Below, piece after piece: positions 39,154-48,271 of a stretch of 64,000 nucleotides of DNA. Within the stretch, counting starts at the first letter, position 1. Each line of letters starts with the position of its first letter. The notes under the pieces were generated by a model. That model had not been told where the DNA came from. It saw nothing but the letters and a program-made list of their open reading frames with translations, and ran no database searches. The position numbers and the translations under genes were made by a program. The stretch is from Candidatus Zhuqueibacterota bacterium (GTDB lineage: Bacteria; Zhuqueibacterota; Zhuqueibacteria; Thermofontimicrobiales; Thiofontviventaceae): contig JAFGOE010000019.1 in NCBI GenBank assembly GCA_016926625.1, forward strand, positions 1 through 64,000, read 5' to 3'.

Positions 39154-39702
39154 TTACCTATCCCCTGGAGTAGCACGATCTAATTTATCAGCAAACGTTT
39201 GATACGTTCGGTCGTCCCAAAGGCAAAAAATAATCCGCTTAATTGTCGTTTCATTTTCGCTTAAAAACCGAATCGCTGTATCAACCATAATATCAGCACA
39301 TTGCTCCACAGGATATCCGAATATCCCTGTACTGATCGCGGGGAAGGAAATACTCTGTAATTTATGTTGCGAAGCGACTGCCAGAGAGTTCCATGTGGCA
39401 TTTTGAAGCTTCTCGCGTTCGTTCCCTTCACCCATACGAGGACCAACGGCATGTATGACGTGTTTTGCCTTCAGTTCACCTCCGGTGGTTATCACAGCCC
39501 CTCCGACGTAAGTTCCTCCGATTGCATCACATTCATCCTGGATCTTTGGACCACCTTTTCTCCGGATAGCGCCAGCAACTCCTCCTCCGAGCACTAATTG
39601 AGCGTTCGCTGCGTTAACGATGGCGTCTGTTTCGAGATCCGTAATATCACCCTGAATCAACTCAATCGAGGTATTTTTAATATATTTTTTCATCACGTTC
39701 AA
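39154..39702 (-). CDS. Macrodomain protein (O-acetyl-ADP-ribose deacetylase-like)
   Basis: IELIQGDITDLETDAIVNAANAQLVLGGGVAGAIRRKGG, ISFPAISTGIFGYPVEQCA. Confidence 0.93.
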   Translation of the reverse strand: MNVMKKYIKNTSIELIQGDITDLETDAIVNAANAQLVLGGGVAGAIRRKGGPKIQDECDAIGGTYVGGAVITTGGELKAKHVIHAVGPRMGEGNEREKLQNATWNSLAVASQHKLQSISFPAISTGIFGYPVEQCADIMVDTAIRFLSENETTIKRIIFCLWDDRTYQTFADKLDRATPGDR

Positions 39703-39786
39703 TTTTTTCCCGTAAAAGTGATTCGCATCACGTTACAGCTTTGTATTTTTTGTTACATTTAATTAAAATTAATCCCGCATACATTT

Positions 39787-39821
39787 TTCCTTCTCGTTGT
39801 TAAAAAAACAACGAGAGGGAA
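39787..39821. repeat. Long near-perfect hairpin (A5 loop)
   Basis: tctcgttgtt (39792-39801) pairs perfectly with aacaacgaga (39807-39816); stem extends outward through a U-G pair. Confidence 0.65.
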
Positions 39822-39896
39822 AGATTATTCGATCTTTTACAATATAGAATTCCCATTCCTTCCCTCCTTATATAATATAATTCGGTAGTTAACCAT

Positions 39897-39918
39897 CGTC
39901 TCCTAGCAATAGGAGACG
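39897..39918. repeat. Perfect 9-bp hairpin with GCAA (GNRA) tetraloop
   Basis: cgtctccta-gcaa-taggagacg. Confidence 0.7.
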
Positions 39919-40107
39919 TATATCTATATATCAATATCTGGGAATTTTTGTGTTCAATTTCTTTATTAAACTATCAAATTGTACCATCTTGTTCCATATC
40001 CTGCAACCATCCACGACTTCTACATGAGGCGGTATTGCGCTTCGTTCAACTTTCACTCTGAATAAATACACAATGAGTTTTCAACAGGAGTCATATGTTG
40101 ATTATTT

Positions 40108-40227
40108 TCAGTCCTCATCCCGAGCCGCATGAGACCTGCTTCGATATGCTATCAGCAGACAATAGATCAGACCTCCGTACAGAACAATTGATCCGAATAT
40201 TAACATGATCCAGGCCGACAATGGCAT
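40108..40227 (-). CDS. MetS-like small subunit of an NSS transporter (39 aa)
   Basis: MPLSAWIMLIFGSIVLYGGLIYCLLIAYRSRSHAARDED; SD gaggag just upstream; follows the NSS transporter gene. The ORF-track 67-aa start is upstream of the SD. Confidence 0.8.
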   Translation of the reverse strand: MPLSAWIMLIFGSIVLYGGLIYCLLIAYRSRSHAARDED

Positions 40228-40241
40228 CTGTTTCTCCTCTG

Positions 40242-41711
40242 CTATAAACGTGAGGTTGATTTTCGATGTAATAGATATCCGAGCACGGCAAAAAAGAATA
40301 AAACGCCCCATCCTCCGAGCGTTGTCGCCCAGCGCGGATATTGATTATATGTTGATCTGAACTCATTTACGAAATTTGAGATCAGAATGATTAACAGGAC
40401 AGCGGGCGTGATGTAACGCAGTGCAATAACCCACCATTGTCCCAACGAAATTTCTGAAATCGTATTGAGATATCTTCGGAACTCCTGTATATCGTACACG
40501 TAACCGATGATGATGCACTGGACAAGTCCAACAGTGACCAATCCGAAATCACAGATCCATTTGTCCACAATGTCAAACCAGTAGTAACCTCCGGAAGTGG
40601 TGAAGATCAACGAGATGAAGAATGCGATGATCACAAAAATAAGGGTGACCCGATTATGAGATAGTTTCCATCGGTCGTAAAAGCCAGTCGTAAATGCCTC
40701 TTGCAATGCAAATGCCGAATCAATCCCCAGTGACAGCAGTGTGATGAAGAAAATGATTCCAAATATGCTGTTCAGTGCAGGGAGTTTTGTTATGGCAGTC
40801 GGATATGCGACAAAGGCCAATCCTGTACCACTGGTTGTGACGTCGGGCACTGGCAATCCCTGCATATGCGCCAGATACCCTAACATGGAGAAAACTGCAA
40901 ATCCCGCGAAAAAGCTGGTCCCGCAGTTTGCTAAAGCCGTTATCCAGGCGCTGTTGGTAATCTCTGATTTCTTCCCCAAAAATGAACCGTAGGCTATCAT
41001 CACACCAGAAGCTAAACTGAGTGAGAAAAATATCTGACCGTATGCCATCAGCCAGATCGATGGTTCTTTCAATTTACTAAAATTGGGCACCAGGTAAAAT
41101 TTTATTCCTTCAATTGCACCGGGCAGGGTCAATCCTCTGATTAAGAGTATGAGCAGTAGAAGCGTAGGCAAAGGGACGGTTATCAATACGACCTTGCTGA
41201 CATTCTTCACGCCCTTTCTGAGGATGAGATAGATGAGCGCCCAGGTGAGCAGCATTCCGATTACTAAATACCATATGGGGGCGCCTAAATGCCCCGGTCC
41301 TTCCGATCGCTGCAGCACCTGGTTCATAAAAAAATCCTCTGCATTGCTTCCCCAATCGATGTTTATCGAGTGCCAGAGGTATACCCATGACCATGAAAGT
41401 ATTGTCGAATAATAGATAACTATACCCGCACTGAGGCCCGCAGCCCACCAGCCAAACCATCGTAGTTTGGGACGTATCGATCCAAATGCATCGGGCGCGG
41501 CGCGCTGCATGCGTTGACCTAACCCCATTTCCAGAATAAGCATCGGAATTCCAGCCGTGAATAATGCGATAAAATACGGGATGAGAAATGCGCCACCTCC
41601 TCCTTGATAGGCAATATAAGGAAACCGCCATACATTACCGAGTCCGACTGCCGATCCGATAGCGGCCATGATAAATGACGTTCTGCTCTCCCAACGATCT
41701 CTTCCTTCCAA
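40242..41711 (-). CDS. Sodium-dependent transporter, NSS/SNF family (MetP-like)
   Basis: RDRWESRTSFIMAAIGSAVGLGNVWRFPYIAYQGGGGAFLIPYFIAL, GVMIAYGSFLGKKSEI. Confidence 0.95.
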   Translation of the reverse strand: MEGRDRWESRTSFIMAAIGSAVGLGNVWRFPYIAYQGGGGAFLIPYFIALFTAGIPMLILEMGLGQRMQRAAPDAFGSIRPKLRWFGWWAAGLSAGIVIYYSTILSWSWVYLWHSINIDWGSNAEDFFMNQVLQRSEGPGHLGAPIWYLVIGMLLTWALIYLILRKGVKNVSKVVLITVPLPTLLLLILLIRGLTLPGAIEGIKFYLVPNFSKLKEPSIWLMAYGQIFFSLSLASGVMIAYGSFLGKKSEITNSAWITALANCGTSFFAGFAVFSMLGYLAHMQGLPVPDVTTSGTGLAFVAYPTAITKLPALNSIFGIIFFITLLSLGIDSAFALQEAFTTGFYDRWKLSHNRVTLIFVIIAFFISLIFTTSGGYYWFDIVDKWICDFGLVTVGLVQCIIIGYVYDIQEFRRYLNTISEISLGQWWVIALRYITPAVLLIILISNFVNEFRSTYNQYPRWATTLGGWGVLFFFAVLGYLLHRKSTSRL

Positions 41712-41756
41712 TTCTGCTTTCTCCTGAACAAATGATAAACGAAATCCTAATTACTG

Positions 41757-43241
41757 TCATTTTTTGTACTGAGCGAGTGATTTGATAAATTCTGTCGCTA
41801 ATCCTGAGACCTGCGACATCAAATCTGCATCAAGCGTCTCCAGAGTGTCGGTGCTTTTATGCAGATGTTGATACCCTCTGGTCGTCACAAAATAAAAGGT
41901 CGGAATATTCGCATCATGAAAAGCCTGCGCGTCAGCTCCGCCACCTTTGCCTGATTTGTATGATAATAGTTTATATCGTGAGCGAAGCTGCTCTAAGTTT
42001 GTATAAAGTTCGGGATTACTCGTTCCGCCATTGACCCTGATACTATCTCCCCGTCCCACGCAATCAAAATTGAGCATCGACACAATGCTTTGTGCATCGA
42101 TAACAGGATGATTGACGAAATAGGCCGAGCCTTCCAGGCCTGATTCTTCACCGGCAAAGGCGATGAAAACGATGCTTCTTTTCAACTCAGCTCGCCTCTG
42201 GCTCAATCCATTTGCAATTTCCAGCATGCAAGCCACCCCTGAAGCATTATCGTTTGCTCCGGGGAAATATATGTCGGCCGATTGCCTGCCCACATGATCG
42301 AGATGCGCACCTACAATAATATACTCGTTATTTAAGTCAGGATCTGAACCCTTTAAAATCCCGATGACATTACACGTTGATGCATCAGGGCGATAGCTTG
42401 AATTCGCAATGATTCGTACATCCCGCTTCAGATCAAAAGACATCGGTGAGTACGCCGAGTCAATGCGTGCTGCAAGGCTTTTCACCGTATATCCGCTTGA
42501 ACGAAGCAGATCGTTTGCGGCTGATTCGCTGATGTGTAATTGAGGGACGTCAGGAATGTATTCACCCGGACCATGCGCGACGCTCCCGTAAATCCCCGGC
42601 AGCCAGGCGTTCGGATGACTCACCAAAAGTACGCCTACTGCCCCATGGGCAGCAGCAATAGCGGTTTTGACGCGCGGAAAATTGTAGTCCTGCCATTTGA
42701 CATCAGGATTCGTCCATCTCGGCACCTCTTTAAACATTAAGACCACCCTGTCGTTTACATCGACTGCTTGGTAATCGTCATATCCTTTTTCCGGAACGCT
42801 TATTCCATACCCACAAAATGTGACCGGTGCGATAAAATCACCACTTCCTGTAAATCCGCGAAACAGATAGTCCTGATTTAGTTTATATGACGTAATTATT
42901 TTGCCGGAGTCGACGAGGTCGAAGGCTGATGGTATAATGATCTGATTGAACTCGATGTTAAAATATTGTTTATAGCCCTCATTATTGATTGAACTATTGA
43001 TCGGGATCAATCCTATCCGTCGGAATTGCGTCGCGATGAAATCCGATGCCGTATCATATCCATTGCTACCGCTGACTCTTCCGTCCAGTTGAGGTGAACT
43101 AAGATAGGTAACGGTGGCCAGGATATTTTCTCTGGAAATAGATGCTTTATCGCCGTTTCTACCGATGTCCGGGATCGAATGACAGGATAACACCAAAAGC
43201 AGTAGTGATACCAGGGAAGTGGATCTTAGTTTATAATTCAT
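41757..43241 (-). CDS. M28-family zinc peptidase, exported
   Basis: Signal/lipobox-like SLLLLVLSCHS; YIIVGAHLDHVG, FPGANDNASGVACMLEIA, VFIAFAGEESGLEGSAYF. Confidence 0.92.
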   Translation of the reverse strand: MNYKLRSTSLVSLLLLVLSCHSIPDIGRNGDKASISRENILATVTYLSSPQLDGRVSGSNGYDTASDFIATQFRRIGLIPINSSINNEGYKQYFNIEFNQIIIPSAFDLVDSGKIITSYKLNQDYLFRGFTGSGDFIAPVTFCGYGISVPEKGYDDYQAVDVNDRVVLMFKEVPRWTNPDVKWQDYNFPRVKTAIAAAHGAVGVLLVSHPNAWLPGIYGSVAHGPGEYIPDVPQLHISESAANDLLRSSGYTVKSLAARIDSAYSPMSFDLKRDVRIIANSSYRPDASTCNVIGILKGSDPDLNNEYIIVGAHLDHVGRQSADIYFPGANDNASGVACMLEIANGLSQRRAELKRSIVFIAFAGEESGLEGSAYFVNHPVIDAQSIVSMLNFDCVGRGDSIRVNGGTSNPELYTNLEQLRSRYKLLSYKSGKGGGADAQAFHDANIPTFYFVTTRGYQHLHKSTDTLETLDADLMSQVSGLATEFIKSLAQYKK

Positions 43242-43382
43242 AGAAATTCCTCTTAATTCCAGGTCAAATTTTTATCGGTTTACCGATTGGTCGAGCTATC
43301 GCACGTTTCACAGGTTCGGATTCAGTCCTCCATTTGAGAGTGCTTTTCTAACCATCGACTCGATGCCCATGTTCTTTTTTGC

Positions 43383-44408
43383 TTAGATCAAATTGTAATC
43401 AGAAAGAGTCGTGAACGACTGTTTGATGATGATAAAAAACACGGTCGTAAATGGGATCGTAAATAATAGGCCGAAAAAACCCCACATGGATGCTCCGATC
43501 AATAATAATATGATGATAAAGATGGGATGTACTTTTATAATGCTCATCGACCTGAGCGACAGGAATAAAAGTTTGTAAATCAAACGGATAAGTGCCAGTG
43601 CAATGATCAGTGCCACGGCGGTTAAGATCGAACCGCTATCGAGTAAGATGACCGTTAAGATGATAATCGCACCAATAAAACTTCCAAAGTATGGGATAAG
43701 GTGGGAGAGACCCAGCGCGAGTCCTAAAATAAATGGGTAAGGTACCCTTAATGAACTGAGTGCAACCGTTGCAAGAACTCCCACAATCAGTATCATGATC
43801 AATTGTTCTTTTAGCCAAATGAACAATATCCCTTTAATGTCAATAAATAATTGCATGATCGGTTCGAAATAAATGTTCGGAAGCATTTGTAAAAAGTTTC
43901 TTTTCAACCGGGCTCCGTCTCTTAAAATCAGGAATACGAAGACAGGAATCGTTATCGATATGACCAGAAGTGACGAGTCATCGAAAAATAGATTTTTGGT
44001 TCTACTGAATAGGAAATTGATAAATTTACTGTATTGATCGATCAGAAAATGGATGGTATGACTATTGATTTGAAGATTCAGAGAATTTTTCAGATTAGAT
44101 AACAGGACATTCGGTTCTATTATTTGATTCATATGATTAAATTCGATCGAATAGACTGGGATTAATTTAAAAATAAACAACGAGATGATCGTTATCAAGC
44201 TGATCATGCAAAGCATAAGCGACAGGTCAGGGCTGATTCCGTAGTTCTCAAATTTTATTTCCAGCGAGTACAGCATGATTGAAATCGTGCCGCTGAGAAA
44301 GAGAATTAATGCTACATCCTTAAGATAAGGAATTAACAGAACGAACGTTATGCAAATTAAGATAATGTATAATAGTGCATTCTTATTTGAAGTCAGTTGT
44401 GCAATCAT
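43383..44408 (-). CDS. AI-2E family transporter (PerM/YdiK-like)
   Basis: Multi-TM; LGLALGLSHLIPYFGSFIGAIIILTV, HPIFIIILLLIGASMWGFFGLLFTIPFTTV. Confidence 0.88.
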   Translation of the reverse strand: MIAQLTSNKNALLYIILICITFVLLIPYLKDVALILFLSGTISIMLYSLEIKFENYGISPDLSLMLCMISLITIISLFIFKLIPVYSIEFNHMNQIIEPNVLLSNLKNSLNLQINSHTIHFLIDQYSKFINFLFSRTKNLFFDDSSLLVISITIPVFVFLILRDGARLKRNFLQMLPNIYFEPIMQLFIDIKGILFIWLKEQLIMILIVGVLATVALSSLRVPYPFILGLALGLSHLIPYFGSFIGAIIILTVILLDSGSILTAVALIIALALIRLIYKLLFLSLRSMSIIKVHPIFIIILLLIGASMWGFFGLLFTIPFTTVFFIIIKQSFTTLSDYNLI

Positions 44409-44420
44409 AATTTGAGCAAG

Positions 44421-44945
44421 TTACCTGATTATATTCGATCTCGATAGAGTATCGCGTATTCGAAGTATCTCATCCGTTTTCTTGGCAAGATTTGAGGATA
44501 CCACCACGCCTAATTTCAACAGCAATTTATTTCCAAATCTTGGATTCCTGTAGAGCAAATCAAAAAGATCGGGTCGGAAGATGCCTATTAAACAGCAGTC
44601 GTCCAGAGCAATGGCAGTCAACTTCCGAATACTGTCTGAGAACAGACTGTCTTCACCCAGAGTATCTCCCGGTCCGAACAATGCGGATTGATCGTAACCA
44701 TTGGAACACGTCTCTTTGATGACTTTAACAGTCCCTTCATCGATGAAATACATCCCAAGTCCGGGTTTATTCTCTTGAAATATTATTTCGTCTTTTTTGT
44801 AGTAGCGAACGTATACGATGTTAGCCAATTCATACATTTCATTCTTCGAAAAATCGTTGAATAAGCCTGTCGATTTAAGTTTTCGGATGACTTCGATGTT
44901 ATTTTTGCTATTCGAATTAAATATATGTCTTAGATCAAGTTTCAT
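44421..44945 (-). CDS. Cyclic-nucleotide-binding-domain (cNMP) protein without obvious HTH
   Basis: LKSTGLFNDFSKNEMYELANIV...KDEIIFQENKPGLGMYFIDEGTVKVI...FGPGDTLGEDSLFSD. Confidence 0.88.
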   Translation of the reverse strand: MKLDLRHIFNSNSKNNIEVIRKLKSTGLFNDFSKNEMYELANIVYVRYYKKDEIIFQENKPGLGMYFIDEGTVKVIKETCSNGYDQSALFGPGDTLGEDSLFSDSIRKLTAIALDDCCLIGIFRPDLFDLLYRNPRFGNKLLLKLGVVVSSNLAKKTDEILRIRDTLSRSNIIR

Positions 44946-44950
44946 GCCAT

Positions 44951-44980
44951 TAATATAAGAATATCAATTTATTATGTCAA
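44951..44980 (-). promoter_or_regulatory. Predicted promoter TTGA-N19-TATATTA, placing the TSS at the start codon
   Basis: Minus strand ttga 44980-44977, tatatta 44957-44951, ATG at 44945. Confidence 0.6.
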
Positions 44981-45009
44981 GAGAATTTTAATCAAGTGAT
45001 TTTTTTTTG

Positions 45010-45040
45010 TTGCTTTTATCGCAGAAAAATTTTATCTTTT
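45010..45040 (+). promoter_or_regulatory. Predicted promoter TTGC-N19-TATCTTTT, placing the TSS at the start codon
   Basis: ttgc 45010-45013, tatctttt 45033-45040, ATG at 45046. Confidence 0.6.
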
Positions 45041-45045
45041 ACGCT

Positions 45046-46188
45046 ATGACTCAGATGAAATATGTAATATTATTCCTGATGATCACGACCCAGGTTTTCG
45101 CGCAATCGAATCGTCTGTCACGTCAGAGAGACGATCTTAAAAAGATACGTTCGGAAATCGTAGAAATAAAGAAACGGCTCGAAAACGAGAAGGCGAAAGA
45201 AAAGTCCATCCTGGATATGTTGTCTGCCCTGGACAGAGAAATCGATTTAACCAACGGATTAATAGAGCAACTGAAGCGTGAAGAGAAACGTTTCGCGCAG
45301 GCCATGATTCAAGTCGCCTACGAACTCAAGGACAAGCGCGAGGAATTAGACAGGTTGCAAAAGATCTATGAAAAGAGATTGGTATACCTTTATAAACACG
45401 GAAAGTTGAGAGATATCGATCTTCTGCTAAGTACCGATTCATTTAATCAAATCCTGATCTGGGTCAAGTTTCAAAGATTATTGGCGGAAAATGATCGACG
45501 CAATTATAACAATATGATGAATAAAAAGTTGGTCATCGAGGATAAGAAGAACAAGTTTAAGGAAGAACTCCTCACGAGGCGACAGATCATCGACGAGAAG
45601 ACAAAGGAGCAGATCAATTTAAGCAGCACCAAAAAGCAACGAGAGGTCGTTCTGTCCCAGGTTCAGGCGAATGAACAACTGTATGTAAAAAAATTAGAAG
45701 AATATCAGGTGTCGGCGAAAGAGATAGAGCGGATCATCAACGTTCAGGAGACGAAACGAATTTCGATGGGTACTGAAACAGTCTCAAGCTTCCCTGCATT
45801 GAAAGGCAGAATGATCTGGCCGGCACAAGGTGAGGTAATCACACATTTTGGTAAAAACAAGCATCCGGTACTGAAGACGGTCACTACGAGTCTGGGTATC
45901 GATATTCGATCGAAAGCCGGTGAAGATGTACGCGTTGTGGCGGAAGGGGTTGTAACGGCGATCACCTGGCAGCGAGGGAGGGGAAATATCATCATCGTGG
46001 ATCATCTGGGTGGCTACTATACGGTTTACACCCATCTGCAAAATATTTTCGTGCAGGTGAATAATAAAGTCTCGCTCGGTGATGTGATCGGGACCGTTGG
46101 TGAATCGGGTTCGTTAAAAGGACCGATGCTGCATTTTGAAGTATGGCAAAAGAATCAGGTACAAAATCCATTAGAGTGGTTGGGGTGA
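45046..46188 (+). CDS. EnvC-like murein hydrolase activator / M23 peptidase-domain protein with coiled coil
   Basis: Signal peptide, long coiled coil, C-terminal LGIDIRSKAGEDVRVVAEGVVTAITWQRGRGNIIIVDHLGGYYTVYTHL...GPMLHFEVWQ. Confidence 0.92.
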   Translation: MTQMKYVILFLMITTQVFAQSNRLSRQRDDLKKIRSEIVEIKKRLENEKAKEKSILDMLSALDREIDLTNGLIEQLKREEKRFAQAMIQVAYELKDKREELDRLQKIYEKRLVYLYKHGKLRDIDLLLSTDSFNQILIWVKFQRLLAENDRRNYNNMMNKKLVIEDKKNKFKEELLTRRQIIDEKTKEQINLSSTKKQREVVLSQVQANEQLYVKKLEEYQVSAKEIERIINVQETKRISMGTETVSSFPALKGRMIWPAQGEVITHFGKNKHPVLKTVTTSLGIDIRSKAGEDVRVVAEGVVTAITWQRGRGNIIIVDHLGGYYTVYTHLQNIFVQVNNKVSLGDVIGTVGESGSLKGPMLHFEVWQKNQVQNPLEWLG

Positions 46189-46195
46189 GATCGCA

Positions 46196-47272
46196 GTGTT
46201 TGAAAGCATGATCGGACAAGATAAAGTAAAAGAAATTTTATTACGGACGTTAAGCCGAAAGCGTATTCCACACGCTCTGCTATTCCACGGTCCGAAAGGA
46301 GTCGGCAAAGAAGCCATGGCGCTTGAATTGGCCAGGGCATTTATCTGTCAAGAGGATGAACTATACGCATGCAACCAGTGTAGCGATTGTCACCGAATCG
46401 CCCATTTGACGCATCCTGATGTTTATTTTATCTTTCCGTTTACAGGGAAAATTACAGTCGATGAGGAAAAAGCAATTCTAAAGAGTGTCGTGGACAATCC
46501 ATACATGCGGTCGAATCCATGGGCTACTCCGTCTATATCTATAGAACAGATCAGACAACTGAAAAAGGAATCTTCTCTCAGCACTTTTGAGAACAAAGGG
46601 CGCGTGGTAATCATTGCCGAAGCTCATCTGATGACACCGGAAGCAGCGAATTCCTTGCTAAAACTGTTGGAAGAACCGCCGTCGAAAATGTATCTTATCC
46701 TTACTTCTTCCAATCATATGGCGTTGCTACCGACCATCATCTCTCGATGCCAGTGTTTGCGTTTCGATCCGATCGAATGGCGTGATATCGCAGCAGCATT
46801 AACCCAGAGAGCTTCTGTTGAGGAGAGCCAGGCAAACATTATCGCCAAGATTAGCAGCGGTAGTTACAGGAGAGCCATCGAGTTGCTTGATGAAGACATC
46901 GATAATAAACGAACGAAGGTACTGGATCTTTTGCGTGCGATTATAAAAAACGACTTTGAGCGACTCCTCGCGATGGAGGAGCTGGTTAAGAGCGAAGAAA
47001 AAAATGAGATCAAAGAATTGCTTAATTTACTTTTACTCTGGTTTAGAGATGCATTAATATACATTGAAGGTGAGGCGAATAATAGTACGATTATAAATAT
47101 CGATCAGATCGATATATTAGATAAATTCTGTCATAGTTTTGAAACGTTGGATGTGAAAAGAATAACGGACGAAATAGAAACTGCAATCCAGTTAATAGAT
47201 CGTAATGTGTATATTAATCTTATTATCTTGAACCTTTTTTATCGACTGAAACACAATCTGAGGAGAAAGTAA
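46196..47272 (+). CDS. holB: DNA polymerase III delta-prime subunit
   Basis: HALLFHGPKGVGKEAMALELARAFIC, CNQCSDCHRI, ANSLLKLLEEPPSKMYLILTSSNHMALLPTIISRCQ. GTG start. Confidence 0.93.
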   Translation: MFESMIGQDKVKEILLRTLSRKRIPHALLFHGPKGVGKEAMALELARAFICQEDELYACNQCSDCHRIAHLTHPDVYFIFPFTGKITVDEEKAILKSVVDNPYMRSNPWATPSISIEQIRQLKKESSLSTFENKGRVVIIAEAHLMTPEAANSLLKLLEEPPSKMYLILTSSNHMALLPTIISRCQCLRFDPIEWRDIAAALTQRASVEESQANIIAKISSGSYRRAIELLDEDIDNKRTKVLDLLRAIIKNDFERLLAMEELVKSEEKNEIKELLNLLLLWFRDALIYIEGEANNSTIINIDQIDILDKFCHSFETLDVKRITDEIETAIQLIDRNVYINLIILNLFYRLKHNLRRK

Positions 47273-47273
47273 T

Positions 47274-48152
47274 ATGCAGGATACAGTCGAACTTGTGTTC
47301 AAAGGAGAAAGAAAAGAGATTTATTCGAATCCGCAGCAATTTCCTCTGAAAATTGGTGATTATGTGATTGTTGAAGCGGACAAGGGTGAAGATTTGGGAA
47401 TTGTGAATCAATTCGGTCCTATTTTATCGATCAAGAAAAAAGATAATGTCCTCAAGGCGATCTTAAGAAAGCCTGATAAAGACGAAATTAAGAAGTACCA
47501 TGATAATCGACATAAAGAGAAAGCTGCGTTTTCAGTTTGCAAGGCGAAAATTGAAAAACATGGTCTGAAGATGAAGTTGGTGGATGTAGAATATCAATTC
47601 GATGGAAATAAAATAACCTTCTTTTTCACCGCAGAGAGGAGAGTCGATTTTCGAGAATTGGTAAAAGATCTTGCAAGCATTTATAAAGTAAGAATTGAGT
47701 TGCGTCAGATCGGTGTTCGCGATGAAGCCAGAAGAATCGGTGGTTACGGAATCTGCGGACGAAAATTGTGCTGTACCTCGTTTATTAAAGAATTTGAGCC
47801 GATTACCACGCATTGTGCTAAAGAGCAAAATCTGCCGTTGAACCCTCAGAAGCTATCCGGCGTCTGCGGGCGATTGATGTGCTGTCTATTATATGAAAAA
47901 CAATATTATCAGGACGAGATGAGTCAATATCCTCGACTGGATTCGAAGGTCAAGTCGGTCAGGGGCGAAGGCGTGATCTCAAAAATTGACGTATTCGCTC
48001 AAAAAGTCTATGTTCGTTATGAGGATGATAGTTATGAGACATACTCAAAGGATCAATTGACCGAACTGGTGATCACGGAGACGGCGGAAGCTGATGAAAG
48101 TTATGAAGAACTTGAGTACATGGAAGATGATGAAATCTCGAACGATTCATAA
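47274..48152 (+). CDS. PSP1-domain protein (RicT/YaaT-like)
   Basis: KITFFFTAERRVDFRELVKDLASIYKVRIELRQIGVRDEARRIGGYGICGRKLCC...GVCGRLMCCLLYE. Confidence 0.95.
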   Translation: MQDTVELVFKGERKEIYSNPQQFPLKIGDYVIVEADKGEDLGIVNQFGPILSIKKKDNVLKAILRKPDKDEIKKYHDNRHKEKAAFSVCKAKIEKHGLKMKLVDVEYQFDGNKITFFFTAERRVDFRELVKDLASIYKVRIELRQIGVRDEARRIGGYGICGRKLCCTSFIKEFEPITTHCAKEQNLPLNPQKLSGVCGRLMCCLLYEKQYYQDEMSQYPRLDSKVKSVRGEGVISKIDVFAQKVYVRYEDDSYETYSKDQLTELVITETAEADESYEELEYMEDDEISNDS

Positions 48153-48271
48153 TCCGTGTAATCTTCAAAATCATCGTTAAGTGCCATTCGAATCCAATCA
48201 TGCCTTTCAGCATCGTCAGTAGCGTGAATAGAGATCCATAACAGAGATACTTATTTATGAGGAACCATTAA

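Noticed and set aside
41110-41631. 173-aa minus-strand ORF
   Set aside because: Alternative frame fully inside the NSS transporter gene; no recognisable domain.
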